64,000 nucleotides of DNA from Xanthostigma xanthostigma (GCA_963575645.1 OY754464.1:76792948-76856947); one strand, 5' to 3'; shown: positions 44,611 to 56,711, counted from the stretch's first letter. Made by a program: numbers and translations. The notes: generated by a model from the sequence alone, not told the origin.

Positions 44611-46041
44611 TTAAAAATAGCTGTGCCAAGAAATTGAATAGAAACCAAATCAATTTTTCTTTATTAATACATTATAATATTATCAAATATCAAATTTCAT
44701 TAGAAAACTCGATGGGTGAAGATCGAGCCAAGTCGGGATCTTAGACTATAATATCAACAAGCTTAACATTAGTTCGTGAAAATATCAAGCTTCTTACATT
44801 GATCAATCCGTAGATACATATTTATTAAAGATTATTGGTATAATCAATGTATTATCGAATCACCCCGTATACAGCATAAGATAAGAAAACGTGTGTCGAC
44901 CTCTGGTCTAACCGAGCAACAACATCGGTCGTACAATACAGGTTCTGATTAAATCTATCAACTCGATTGAATAACTTATTTTCAAAGAATCGTAAATTTC
45001 AGCCATGTCTTTCTACCGTACGAACCCGAACTGCGTATATATATGTTCTGGTTTGGATGTGTTCGAATGTATTTTATGTAGTATGTCTTTTCTATGTATA
45101 TCCTGGGGCGGAGCAGGGCGCTCCGCTGTTGTACGAAAGTGCTCTTTCTGCTAGCACATACGTAGGTAAATACTCCTTTACGTTTCAGATGATAGTACAG
45201 TAGCGTTCAGGAAAAATATTAATCATATATATTAATACGCTAAGGTTTAAGATGTTTGCCTCCCTTTTTAGAAAAAACCACACAATTTCTCCACATAAAT
45301 TATATATCATTTTACAGATAATTGCTTGCTCTACTGACATCGACAACTAAAAAATTTATTATTGCTATTGTTTTTGTAAATTAATTAAACTCTGAACAAC
45401 GTCTGCCATCTGACGGCGTAACGTTAACACTTCGATTTGTCATCTGACCATATTGTAAATACTGCATACTGCCATCTGACGGGCAACGCTAAACAACGCT
45501 TTTGCTACTTGCGCCTCTATATGACAATTTTAGTAAAATATTTCCTTTACAACAAAAAGAAGAACGTTATAAACAGTGTGCAAAATTAGAAACGAATTGA
45601 ATACCTGCAATCATATTTAAAAAATAATTTTGTAAAGTGATAATTATTATACTTATTTAGTACGAATAATTCGCACAGGTCACGCTAGTTTTTACAAAAT
45701 ATACTTGACACCATTTCCGGGTTCTATAAAGTCGGCGATTTTTCAATAAGATCGAAACGCTAACTCCCTACGTCATCTGCAGTTTCAAGTCGTCTGGAAT
45801 GAATATGAATTTGCTGAAAAAAAAATTCCTAAAGTGTTAATTTTTATTAACATTTCGGCATAACACAAACTAGCAAATATCCCATTTTGTGTTCTTCCTT
45901 TTTCAAAGAATCATATCGAAAAGGTCTTAGGTCATTTGCTTATCACGATAGGTTTAACGCATCCGGCTCTTGGACTAGTAGAACTAAACAATTAAAACAT
46001 AAATAAATCAAAATGAATAATAATTTTAAGATGATGGAAGG
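44611..46041. other. No feature recognised
   Basis: About 1.4 kb without a supported gene or repeat pair. GCCATCTGACG occurs twice (about 45406 and 45471). A short GC-rich patch lies at 45100-45160. Confidence 0.45.
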
Positions 46042-46094
46042 TTTTGGTTGAGGATCATAAAATAAGCTTTACCAATGTTTCGCTAGAGGCCAAC

Positions 46095-46122
46095 GTTTCG
46101 CAAAATTTATTTTCATCTTCAG
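46095..46122 (-). ncRNA. Hammerhead-like ribozyme core
   Basis: On the - strand CTGAAGA, hairpin AAAAT/ATTTT, then GAAAC. Mirror of the next entry. Confidence 0.4.
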
Positions 46123-46146
46123 GGCCTATGAACATGTATATATGCC

Positions 46147-46174
46147 CTGAAGATAAAAATACATTTTTCGAAAC
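46147..46174 (+). ncRNA. Hammerhead-like ribozyme core
   Basis: CTGAAGA, hairpin AAAAAT/ATTTTT, then GAAACGTTGGCC. The inverted arm upstream supplies a GGCCAACGTT complement that could form helix III, though any palindrome would do that. Confidence 0.4.
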
Positions 46175-46547
46175 GTTGGCCACTAGCGAAACATTGGTAA
46201 AGCTTATTTTATGATCCTCAACCAAATCATTCATTCTATTGGATCAACACTACTTTATACTGAATAATAATTTTAATAATATATAATTTATATTTAGAGA
46301 TTGTTTTTACAGAATGCCAATAAATTTGGGTAACATTTTCTGGGGATTTTTTTTATTTTTTCCAAAATTGACTGTGACTATTTTAACGTGGCAGTTTAGT
46401 GTATAGGTGCAATATAGTTTTGTTTCTATTGTCCATTCTGTATTTTTATTCACTCACATTTTTTTCTGGGGAATATTTATATTAATACATAAACTTAATT
46501 ATCAACCAGTTTTTCAGACAAATATATTAACAAATAAGCAAAAAACT

Positions 46548-46794
46548 TTTTGACGTGATAACGTCTTATAAATTGATGAAACACCAGCTGCACGCACGAA
46601 AAAGTGTAACGCCGTAACGTTCCGCCTGACCCTGTGCGTGCAAGCGAGAGCGCAGTATAAGCGATAGAGAAGCACGATCGGCCCAAGTTTGACAGCTACT
46701 AAAATTTAGGTTATGTATTATTAAATATGATATTCGAGCGAAATACGTTATCACGTAAAACTATCGTCCGTAAACCGACTTTACAGACAACCAA
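46548..46794 (-). mobile_element. MITE family A, copy 4
   Basis: Full compact copy on the - strand, almost the same as copy 5 at 54247-54488 over about 240 bp. Reading frames within it are not genes. Confidence 0.88.
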
Positions 46795-46796
46795 TT

Positions 46797-46990
46797 TTTT
46801 TTTCTCAATTTTCTCCCCTCTGGGACCAAAATTAAAAAATCGGGCGACGTTAGGATTTAATTTACCCGGAGACGAATCGAACAAAAAATGTTTTTTAAAA
46901 TCGATTAAAGCATTTGATCTACACGCTGGATACAAAAAGCGTAACTCACAGATTCACAGACAAAGCGAATACATATAGGCGCTTCCAGCT
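46797..46990 (+). mobile_element. Family G right part
   Basis: CTCCCCTCTGGGACCAAAAT, ATCGGGCGACGTTAGGATTT and CGCTGGATACAAAAAGCGT match 58125-58325. Confidence 0.65.
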
Positions 46991-47029
46991 AAAGCTTGAG
47001 TCGTGCCTAAAATATATAATTTATATATT

Positions 47030-47115
47030 TTTTGTTAATATATTTGTCTGAAAAATTGGTCGATAATTTTATTTATTGAAAAGTTCGAATCAGACGTTAA
47101 TCAAAGATGTGAATA
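47030..47115 (+). mobile_element. Penelope-like terminal arm
   Basis: TTGTTAATATATTTGTCTG then GAAAAGTTCGAATCAGACG and TTAATCAAAGA, the outer arm of the family. No core. Confidence 0.5.
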
Positions 47116-47642
47116 TTTATATTATTTTCTCTAAAAATGATTTAAAAAAAAAATATTAATTATTTTAACGTTACAGTTTGGTATAGATACCAGTTAAGTT
47201 TTTTATTGTCCATTGTGTATTTTTTATTTGATAATTTTTTTCTTATCGACATATCTACGAAAATAAATCACATCTGTTCCAAAACACAAATGACATAAAA
47301 AAGAATTTGAATTTGATATTCTTTCTGGTGTGTAAATTCTCCAGAGAGTAGATGATTTCTTCTGCGCTACTGTCTACAGACTTATGGGAGGGATGAAAGG
47401 GGTTGGAAGGCACGAAAGGGTCTCTGATTTCGAGGTTCGTTTCAATTTTCACGCTTTTGCGCTCAATGCACGCCGAACACTGTACAGGGGAATACAAATT
47501 CGATTTTGTGGAAAAAAGAATGGTGCTGGAATTGGATTGTTTATAATCATGGTTCATACATTTTAAATCACACTGCCTGTTCTATACAGAACTATCCCAC
47601 GTCTGAATTGAATTTTAGAATACATTAAATATACGTTTAAAG

Positions 47643-48151
47643 GTGGCACTTCACATGGCTATTTGTGTTCGCTATTGGATGTTTGTTGTATTTGGCAAAA
47701 TATATGACGTTCAAGACAAACATGCAAATAGAGGCAAATACGACCATCCACACATGGCAGTCAAATAGCAAACACACAAACATTTGGCAACAGAACGCAA
47801 GGTTCAAAATTCCAAGAATTTTAGCACTGTTTCATTGTTCCATTTCATTTTCAATAGTAATTGTTCCAGTTCTCGCTCACAGCACAGACACAAAAATACT
47901 GCACGTCCGTACAGGTTCACGGCGCGTGCGCTTCTGAATATAGCCATTGTGTGGACGGTTTATTTGCCGTATTTGCCTATTTGACTCCTTTGATGTGCCT
48001 CGAAAAACCGACAAGCGCACGGTAAAGCGTATTTGGTATTGGCCTTATTTGTCAAATAGGCAAATAAGGCCAACACTTTGTCAAATAGACCCTCTACACT
48101 TGGTAATTGTTTGCCAAATACACAAATACAAATAGCCATGTGAAGTGCCGG
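47643..48151. mobile_element. TIR element, CACTTCACATGGC family
   Basis: TIRs GGCACTTCACATGGCTATTT and complement, about 25 bp. Inside, many TTTGCCAAATA/CTATTTGAC words. No clean duplication read. The TIR style resembles the PIF-like families in this window. Confidence 0.7.
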
Positions 48152-48983
48152 CATAAAGTGAATAAAATTGTAAATTCATTTTAAAGTTCATATTTTGTGA
48201 ATTTTCGGGTGAATAATAACAAATTTTGGCAGGAAGAAGTTTTACTTCAGTCATGTGGTCTAAAGCACATTCGTTTTTTTTCATTTCAAAATTTTTATGT
48301 TTTTATGATGAGTGTTATCTTTTAAATCCTAAATGACTGATCCTCTTTTCATAAACGGCAAGGACTAGTTTCAATGACAAGAACATAGAGCCGTGAAAGT
48401 GTCTGCAATTCAGAGAGCGAAAAGTTTCTTATCTCTAACTAATGATACAAAACAATGCTGATTTGAGTAAACATATATCTGGTTTTCTGGACTCTCTGCA
48501 GCGTTCTCTCTCTCTCTCTAAACTGAGGACACTTTCACTTATGGCAAGCATACGAACTAGCGAACTCTAGTTGCTTATATTTCATGGATAAGAACAAAAT
48601 ATTTGTAGTTGAAATTTGGCAGTAGTCAGCTTGTTTTCTTTTTAAATACATATTTATTACAACTTGAATTTTAGTTCCTTTACAGTCAGGATAGTTCCTA
48701 AACAGCGGTTTTAAATCACGCGTCGTATACGCACTTCGAACTTATGTGTTCTCGCTCACTCTACTGCGTCTAGTCCTTTTCTTTCCTCGTCTTATTTATA
48801 TTGATAGAGTTTGACTTTTCCACGACTTGTTCAATATGTATATACTTGCTGAGTTGTACTTCTTTTTATACTACATAGGCCGCTTTGTAAACAAAAAGAA
48901 AATGTAAAAAGCACCCCACGCTTTTTTTTACATTAAAGTTGTGTTTTTGTCAATCACTTTATACTCATTTAAAAAACAATTAA
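48152..48983. other. No feature recognised
   Basis: Includes a loose inverted pair (GTGAAAGTGTCTGCAATTCA at about 48394 and GGACACTTTCACTTATGG at about 48527). No coding. Confidence 0.4.
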
Positions 48984-49418
48984 AGGCCACTGCACACGAG
49001 GCTAGATTCCTTGCTAGATTTGCCTACTAGTTTTCTAGCGCTGGTTTTCTTGATTGCTGTTAAGTGCTCGCTTCACACGAGATTATTTTTCAAGCCGGTT
49101 TTGTGGATAGATCTGGTGCGCGCGCAGTGACAGTTCGAATATAAACACAGAGCAAAACGTGTCTTGTTGTCTGGCAGAATGACGCCATGTGGGTGTTCAA
49201 GTGCCCACGTGAAGATACTGCTTCCTGATTGGTTCTTGCTCACACCTAGCAACAAATCTAGCAGGAAAAATAGCCCCTGTTGTAATTTTAAAACCTATCT
49301 TCTGAGCTAACAAGACAGTCCGCAGTGACGTCATTTCCAGCTTCGTACCCAGCCTACCGGCCAGCAGAACTCCTAGCAGCATTTCTAGCAGCGTTTCTAG
49401 CCTCGTGTGCAGCGGCCT
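48984..49418. mobile_element. PIF-like MITE, CACACGAGGCT family, full copy
   Basis: TIRs AGGCCACTGCACACGAGGCT and complement, flanked by TAA on both sides. 435 bp. Repeated CTAG words near both ends. Non-coding. Confidence 0.88.
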
Positions 49419-50392
49419 TAAGGCATATCGAGCTGGAGAGCTTCCTATCTCTGTTAAACTATGACTTTAAAATTATTTTTGACTTTTTAGTTCACATTGC
49501 TATAAAAGGGTGTTTTTAATTGTCTCACTAAAAACAACGTCTAGGCCCCTAGGGAATGAATGAAATGTAAATTATTGACACTAAATTAGCGTCTATAAAT
49601 GCCTAGAGATAGACAACGCAACATACACTGCTATACGGCTTGTTAGCCTGCTTTTAGAAATGTTTTAAGTTTAGTAACTAATTTATATATTTATACAAAA
49701 TTATTTAGTTATATAAATTATTGTATTATTCAAATCTTAGATTAACGTCTGAATAGAAGTCTTCAAATAAATAAAATTATCGACCATTTTTTTCAGTCTG
49801 AAAAAATTGGTCGATAATTTTATTTCTTGGTTATTGTATTATTGTTTAAAATTATTCAGAGGTTTGGTAATGGGTCAAAATTAATTTGAAAGATTCCAGA
49901 TCGGAATTCGAAAGTAGCAATTTAAATCTTTCATGTCTCTAGTTCTCGGAATAGATTTCATTTTGGCTGACACCGACTCCAAAAATAACAATAATTATTA
50001 TTTTTTACTTTTTAGTGCATATTTTTTGAAGTCGTTTTTTTTTATTAAAAATATTTTTTAAGAGAAATATGTTTATGTGTATATACGTACGTGCGTGCTC
50101 ATCCCCTCCCGCGAAATAAAAAATGTTTAGTTTCATATTCGAGGCGTATTAACGTCAATATATGACCCGAAAGAATCGACGCTAAATCTAAAAGCAAAGT
50201 CTAGTTTATTAGTATAAGTTGACGGTAGTAAAAATTATATAAATATTGACTGAAAAAAATTGCATTATCTATGTAGCAGGTTTTTAATAAACCTTCATAT
50301 ATCTTTTTTTAGCATATAAAAAACGATATTTTATTCAACAGTTCTCGCACGGTGGATTATGTAGCATTATCAGTTGAACATACTGCATGTTT
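49419..50392. other. Mostly unassigned; Penelope-like arm at 49735-49830
   Basis: TTAACGTCTGAATAGAAGTC and an inverted AAATTATCGACCA pair mark a small family member like the one at 21158. Rest unassigned. Confidence 0.45.
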
Positions 50393-50770
50393 ATCACATA
50401 CTATTCTATACTGAGCATAGGAATAAAATCGCAAACATACTTCTGTCTTTTTTTACGCCGTAAGCACTGGCCGTATCCAGGAAGGCAAAACAAGCACGCG
50501 GGACCCGGCTTAAGAAATTTATAATTTGCCCCCTCCTGGGCCAAAAGCTGAGTACGCCTATGTAAACGTCATAAAAAAAGACAAAGTTTTTGAAACAGAG
50601 ATACTTTATTCAGAGTGAATGCAAGTACATCAACCAATCCTATCATCGGAGAAATTACGGAATTACATCGAAGAAATAGGCGCAGAGATATTTCCGATAC
50701 GCTTTGTTGCGTTCACTCACCGCACATTGAGTAGATAAGCAATGATTCATATAGTTAATTAGTAGATATA
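50393..50770 (+). repeat. Repeat family F, copy 2
   Basis: Direct repeat of 39421-39790, with small insertions and substitutions. Confidence 0.8.
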
Positions 50771-50791
50771 TGATGTTTATAATATACCCAC

Positions 50792-50934
50792 TAGTGATGT
50801 GACGAATGCCAGTCTTTAGACATTTGCGAATGCTAATAGCTGTCGTCGATATTCTTCGAATGTGAATATTCGGTTTAAAAATGTACCTATATTCAACTAC
50901 AGAATACAGATACTAATTAAAATTATACAACTTA
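50792..50934 (+). mobile_element. hAT-like left end fragment
   Basis: TAGTGATGTGACGAATGCC shares its first ten bases with the two hAT MITE subfamilies. It is cut off by the Helitron at 50935. Confidence 0.5.
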
Positions 50935-51097
50935 TCTATACTAATATGAAAAGTTTGTTTGTTTGTTTGAACACGCTAATCTCAGGAACTACTGGTTCAA
51001 ATTGAAAAAAAAATTTTTTTGTTGGATAGCCCATTTATCGAGAAAGGCTATAGGCTACATAATATCACGCTACGACCATTAGGAGCGGAGCATTAAA
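50935..51097 (+). mobile_element. Helitron 5' fragment
   Basis: TCTATACTAATATGAAAAG, then GGAACTACTGGTTCAAATTG and TTGGATAGCCCATTTATCGA as in 24387-24741. The 3' part is lost. Confidence 0.7.
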
Positions 51098-51840
51098 TTT
51101 TTACGTGTTTATATACTGTATACCTTTTTTCCGTGAATTTTCGTTAATACAACAAAATTTTAGTGCAAGATAAGAGCAGTGATGAAGTGTTCATATTTTA
51201 AAGTAATGTCATATTATTTTAAAAAATATATATGCATATTGCGTTATTAAAATTAGTTACGCAGTTTTATCTAACAATCTGAACAACTTTATTCATAAAT
51301 TAACCTTTAAAATGAACTGTGGACACGCACATAGAAGGGGGGCGGGTTGCGATTAACTTATCGCAAATGCAGTAATCAATTACGTACTATTTATAAGTGT
51401 CGTGTGAAAAATACGATACATAAGCTCAGGTTCTCGTTCTCGTCCGCTACGTTGTATATATGGCCGTTTGTTAGCGAAACAAAACGTTATAATCTCCCGG
51501 CTTACATTTTGTTTTTGTTTTCCAATGTCGGTGTGTTCAAATATAATTTTTCTTGTCCATGCTGGGTTGCAGAAAGTATTGTCAAAAAATCTGAAAAACG
51601 TGGGGCGCATTATTATTATAAATATATTCGAAGTTGTGTCCATATTTAATACAATAAATTATGAAGATAGTAGGAAAGTGGACAAAATGATGAAACCATT
51701 AATAATAATAATAATTATTAATAAAAATCGCATAATAATAATATTTTATTTCAAAAAGATCTACAAGATGCTTGGATTGTCATACAAAAATCGGTTTTAG
51801 AAAAATTCGCTAATTTTATAAAAAGACTTTGAAATTAAAA
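51098..51840. other. Unassigned; overlapping frames near 51350-51650
   Basis: Frames of about 90-100 residues on both strands overlap, with no recognised motif. Possibly low-copy DNA. Nothing supported as a gene. Confidence 0.4.
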
Positions 51841-51950
51841 ACTTTTTAAGCGCTATTTTATACCAATCATTAATTCAGCGACGTTTCCGTCATATATTTG
51901 ATCTTCATCAGGCATCTAAAAATTCAGCACATGTTAAAATGACATAACCA
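51841..51950 (-). mobile_element. Penelope-like end, single
   Basis: - strand GATGCCTGATGAAGATC to GGAAACGTCGCTGAATTAAT. Only one arm found. Confidence 0.5.
51883..51911 (-). ncRNA. Hammerhead-like ribozyme core
   Basis: CTGATGA followed 17 bases later by GAAAC. Helix II is weak here (TCA/TGA only). Confidence 0.3.
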
Positions 51951-52259
51951 AACGTCAATGTTTACAAATAACAGCATATTTACCTTAATACACAGTATAT
52001 AATAAGCATCATATAATATGTAGCACTATCGATCTTATTTTTACATAAAAACATTACAAAATTAATTAATGAATTTGGTAAAAGTTATTAATTGATAAGA
52101 GTAACAAAATTACTATGTTACTATCTTCATAATTTATTATATAAATATTAAATATATATTTTTTCATTGATAGCTACTCTCTACAAAAAGCAAAAAAAAT
52201 TCTATATTTTTTTAAGTTTTATTAATATCACACAAGAATACTCACGAAGGAAGTTGTCA

Positions 52260-52412
52260 AGCAAAATATTAATTCCCAAGCAAATTTTACTTTTTTCAAT
52301 TTAGTTTTTTAGCCAGGACTCGCATTATTTTCAGTTTTATTTTTGTATTATTATGACCCTGAGGGGTTAATTACTAATTACCCCCTTTACCCCCCTCTTA
52401 TCTACGCCCTTG
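52260..52412. mobile_element. hAT MITE fragment, CAAGGGCGTAGAT family
   Basis: Right-hand part of the element at 14924-15170, ending TATCTACGCCCTTG. Confidence 0.7.
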
Positions 52413-52499
52413 CTGCATAAACAATAAATAATGTTTTATTTACTAACAACTAATTACCTAACATAATATGTATCCAACACACAATTCCCGTTAAAGAGT

Positions 52500-52870
52500 T
52501 CTGTAATCGAACATGACAGATACTCAAATCTTTGATTCGATCAATTTTTCAGACAAATATGTTAAAAAATAATAATTAAAAAATATTAAAAAAATATAAA
52601 AATTGATTAATAATTAGTATTTGAAAAAAAATTCGCTTTAAGTTTTGAATTATCAAAATTGAAAAAATAATAACAATTTTATAATTCAAAACTTAAAGCG
52701 AATTTTTTTTAAATACTAATTAGAACCTAATTATTAATCAATTTTTATATTTTTTAAATCAGTTCGGAAGAAGATCCAAATCCGGACCGAAACATTACTG
52801 TATTAATTATTATTTTTTGTTAATATATTTGTCTGAAAAATTGATCGATAATTTTATTTATTGAAAAAAA
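52500..52870. mobile_element. Penelope-like foldback remnant 6
   Basis: Inverted arms AATTCGCTTTAAGTTTTGAA and AATTGATTAATAATTAG. Right arm has CGGAAGA, GATCC/GGAcC hairpin, GAAAC (52765-52793), one base off the CTGANGA box. Confidence 0.55.
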
Positions 52871-53267
52871 CAGAGATACTATTAAAATAGGTATTTTTAA
52901 GAAATCGTGTTCAACGACTGCTAGGAGTTACGTAAAAACAACGTCACAATCTTAATTGTAATTAGTGACGACTAATATCTTAAATGTAATTCGATTTAAG
53001 TTCTTATAAAGCACGAATAAAGAAATAATATGCAAATGTGTGAAACTTTAGTGGCGAAACTTGAATAAAATCGATATTTGAACGCATTATTAGCACGGGT
53101 AGACGTAATTCCTTGCGTCGTTAGCTCTATCTGTACGTCCTTCTTCAGAAGAGCTTAGTTGGCCGTGACATAGGCGATGGGCCTAATAGTTATGCAATGG
53201 ACCGTGCATTGCGGAACAAGGATTTATATATACTACGAAGCTAAATAAACCGATGACTAGCAAATAA
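52871..53267. other. No feature recognised
   Basis: Nothing supported. Confidence 0.5.
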
Positions 53268-53988
53268 TTACCCTAAAATAATTCAAATTTACAGGGTACT
53301 CAATTAGGAGTATATCAGAGATTTTAACTGTACATCTATATAATATATAAAAATCAATGCCACTTTTCGTTGTAATTTTATAACTCAAGAACGGGCTCAC
53401 CTATCCAAACCAAATTTTTAGGCTTTGTTCAGACTATTTTGTAGATGGTTTATGTGAAGATTACACAAAATCGGTCGAGCGGTTCTTCATTTATCACATT
53501 TTTTGTAACAAATATCTATAAAAATCAATGCCAAGATATATAAAAAATGTGATAAATGAAGAACACACATACATACATGTATGTATGTGTGTTTCTTTAT
53601 TTGAAAAAACATATTGTGTGCATACGGGTGTTTTATTCTTTTGTAACAGATGGAAGCACGTCGATTTAAAAATGAATTATTTAATGACATTTTTATATAT
53701 ATGCAGTCATATATATTTCAATACACACATATACGCATATGTATATTTTAAAATAGCTAGCAATTAATAAAATAATTTTTTCTTTGAATAAATGAATATG
53801 ATGTTCCAATTAAATTTTTTTATTATTTCACTTTATACGTAGCGAAGCACGTACAGGGCCGCTAGTTTTCATATATAATTTGAACAATATTGTTCAAATT
53901 TGGCAATTATATATGAAAATGTACAGTTAAAATCACTGATATACTCCTAATTGAGTACCCTGTAAATTTGAATTATTTTAGGGTAATT
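53268..53988. mobile_element. Inverted-repeat element split by a Helitron
   Basis: 68-bp arms from CCCTAAAATAATTCAAATTT to TTTTAACTGTAC recur inverted on the right. Removing the Helitron leaves about 190 bp. Confidence 0.85.
53335..53865 (+). mobile_element. Non-autonomous Helitron, complete
   Basis: Starts TCTATATAATATAT after A, ends ACGTAGCGAAGCACGT, ACAGGGCCG, CTAG before T. 531 bp. Because it lies in an element with known arms, its borders are exact. Confidence 0.88.
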
Positions 53989-54246
53989 CAATGTTACATT
54001 AACATAATATGTAATACACCATCTGAAAGTATACATTTTAACGAAAAGATTTTTGAAAATCTGAAATTTTGACATTACTTTTTTAGGTTGAAGTTATAAG
54101 GGGTAATTTTTCGGTTTTTTGTTAATATTACATTGGCAAATTAATTTTTTTATTCGAAAAAATTACAGCTTATTTAGGACATAGAAAGGCAAGTCTCCTG
54201 AAAATTTCATGAAAAAAAAATCATTTTTGCGGAAGAAAAAAAAATA

Positions 54247-54488
54247 TGTCTGTAAAGTCGGTTTACGGACGATAGTTTTACGTGATAACGTATTCCGCTC
54301 GAATATCATATTTAATAATACATAACCTAAATTTTAGTAGCTGTCAAACTTGGGCCGATCGTGCTTCTCTATCGCTTATACTGCGCTCTCGCTTGCACGC
54401 ACAGGGTCAGGCGGAACGTTACGGCGTTACACTTTTTCGTGCGTGCAGCTGGTGTTTCATCAATTTATAAGACGTTATCACGTCAAAA
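54247..54488 (+). mobile_element. MITE family A, copy 5
   Basis: Full compact copy, GTCTGTAAAGTCGGTTTACG to GACGTTATCACGTCAAAA. Near-identical to copy 4. Confidence 0.9.
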
Positions 54489-54828
54489 TTAAAAACGAAA
54501 AATACGGTTTTTTCGATATTTCTCTGAACTATGAGGTTATGTGAAAAGAACGAATTTCTTAGAATCTTCGGTACGCACGATGCCGACAACAAACAAGTAC
54601 TGTTTATTGCTTAATGATGACGTATTGTTGTCATTATTTAGAGTGGGTGTGTCGTTATTTAGAGTGTATCATTGTATCAGCAACAAGGTAAACCAACTAG
54701 TTTGTCGTTATATCGAGTGACGTTAAATGGAATTTACACTGAACATATATTTACAGATGTGTCTATGAGAGAAGAGAGAGAGAGAGAGAAACAAGGAAAG
54801 CCGGTAACAAGCAGCTAACACATACACA

Positions 54829-54866
<38 letters not shown>

Positions 54867-55322
54867 TATATATATACACATATAAGATTCATTTGAATAT
54901 TAATGGTGCTTGGAGTCGCGGCCCCATTACACGCATGATAAGATCTGTTTATAACCGTACACCCCGCCCCGACTTCCCCTATGTGATCTGATCTTCCTTC
55001 TAGCTAGCGGGCTCTGCAGCCTGCTCGGTGCTCTTCATTGCCACAATGCACCCTCAGCGCGCGTCCTGTCGGATAAAGCGTATAATTGAAACAAAAGATA
55101 GCACTCTCGCTGGGACTTACCCGCCCGCCTAACGCCGCCATCGCCACCCATCCTCATGCGTTACAGTTCAGTGCCGAGTTTTACTGATAGCGACTAGATG
55201 GCTATCGAAGAAACACACCGCACACAAAATACTGTGTGCTGTAAAATAAAACTGGTATTTTTATCTTTAAGGAAATATGTAAAGTCACTGAGAAAGTGGC
55301 ATTATTGGACATAAAAACATTA
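54489..55322. other. Unassigned; AT repeat and GC-richer patch
   Basis: A TA dinucleotide run lies at 54831-54862 and an AG run at about 54772-54790. 54910-55160 is GC-richer and looks low-copy. No gene supported. Confidence 0.45.
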
Positions 55323-56160
55323 ACGGGGTCGTGTCGATGCGATGGTGTTTTTTTTGCGCAGTGAAAAGGAGTTTGGGGGAAGTTCTTTAAAAAACAATTA
55401 CGGGGTCGTGTCGATGCGATGGTGTTTTTTTTTGCGCAGTGAAAAGAGAAAGACGTTTGGAGGAAATTCTTTAAAAAACAATTACGGGGTCGTGTCGATG
55501 CGATGGTGTTTTTTTTGCGCAGTGAAAAGGGGAAGGCGTTTGGAGGAAGTACTTTCAAAAACAATTACGTGGTCGTGTTGAAGCGATGGTGTTTTTTTTT
55601 GCGCAGTGAAAAGGGGAGGGCGTTTAAGGGAGTTGTTTAAAAAACAATTACGGTGTCGTGTAGATGCGATGGTGTTTTTTTTTGCGCAGTGAAAAGGGGA
55701 AGGCGTTTGGATGAAGTTTTCTAAAAACAATTACGGGGTCGTGTAGATGTGTTGGCGTTTTTTTGCGCAGTGAAATAAGGAGGGTGTTTAAAGAAGTTCT
55801 TTAAAAAACAATTACGGAGTCGTGTAGATGCGATGGCGTTTTTTTTGCGCAGTGGAAAGGAGAAGACGTTTGAGGAAGTTTTTTAAAAACAATTACGGGG
55901 TCGTGTAGATGCGATGGCATTTTTTTTTGTGCAGTGAAAAGGGGAAGGCTTTAAAGGGAGTTCTTTAAAAATCAATTACGGGGTCGGATCGATGCCATAG
56001 TGTTTTTTTTGCACAGTGAAATGGGGAATGCGTTTGGGAGAGCTTCTTTAAAAAACTATTACGGGGTCGTGTAGATACGGTGGCGTTTTTTGTGCGCAGT
56101 GAGAAGGGGAGGGCGTTTGGGCGAGTTCTTTAAAAAACAATTACGGGGTCATGTATACAA
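55323..56160. repeat. Minisatellite, about 82-bp unit, ten full copies
   Basis: Units start ACGGGGTCGTG at 55323, 55400, 55484, 55567, 55650, 55733, 55814, 55895, 55978, 56061, 56143 (77-84 bp apart). Each holds GCGATGGTG, a T run and GCGCAGTGAAAAGG. The TTTTACTGATAG string occurs just before and just after the array. Frames on both strands follow the repeat and are not genes. Confidence 0.96.
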
Positions 56161-56711
56161 TGTAAGATAGTATACTTATACAGTCTACACCAGTTTTACT
56201 GATAGGATATTTTGTCTGTAGGATGTTTGGTCGCGGAATCGTTGGGTGGAGGTGCTGGTCTTACGTGCGCTACTTCGTTAAATAACACGGGTACATTCAC
56301 AAACAAGATTTTGATATATCCAACTTGAAAACTTGATCAGCTCTCTAGTCTATTGAAATTTAAATCCATACAGTTGCTATATGCCGATCTCATCCCGGTT
56401 AATGTGTTGTTTTGTATGACGTCTTCTGAAATAGTCGTGCATGTAATATAATCAAATTCATTTAGCGTCTGGAGAGCTACAGCTGAGATCAGCTTCATTT
56501 ATGTCTATCAGTGAAAGTGTCCGATTATCGCGAACTGTTGACTCCTGTTTGTTCTTCAGGACTGTAACTGTACCTACTCTACATTTGGTACAAGATGTTC
56601 CAAGCAGACTTGTATTAACTTATTTTACAACAGCTATGTATAACGCTATGATAGTAATGATGATCCAGTGGCTTAGAAATAATCCCTTTTTTTAACCGAA
56701 TTCGACATATA
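56161..56711. other. No feature recognised
   Basis: A 64-residue + strand frame at 56501 has no recognised motif. Not called. Confidence 0.45.

Larger units (their letters stand above)
46042..46232. mobile_element. Penelope-like foldback remnant 5
   Basis: Compact inverted pair with arms TTTGGTTGAGGATCATAAAA, AATAAGCTTTACCAATGTTT and CGAAACGTTGGCC. Each arm keeps an intact hammerhead-like core pointing outward. Related to the remnant at 31262. Confidence 0.65.

Noticed and set aside
46308-46400. TTTTACAG then AATGCC as the next P450 exon
   Set aside because: Phase would fit, but the peptide (MPINLGNIFWGFF) lacks CYP4 motifs.
46495-46754. Pair of overlapping frames repeated at 54282-54544
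   Set aside because: Both are family A MITE copies. Conservation of the peptides reflects recent copying of the DNA.
51347-51649. 100-residue + frame and 87-residue - frame
   Set aside because: Overlap on opposite strands, no recognised motif, no supporting splice or start context.
55202-55730. Reading frames of 79-120 residues on both strands
   Set aside because: They follow the 82-bp minisatellite; the peptide repeats mirror the DNA unit, and no unique domain is present.
56501-56695. 64-residue frame as a gene
   Set aside because: No motif, no homologous copy and no splice context seen.
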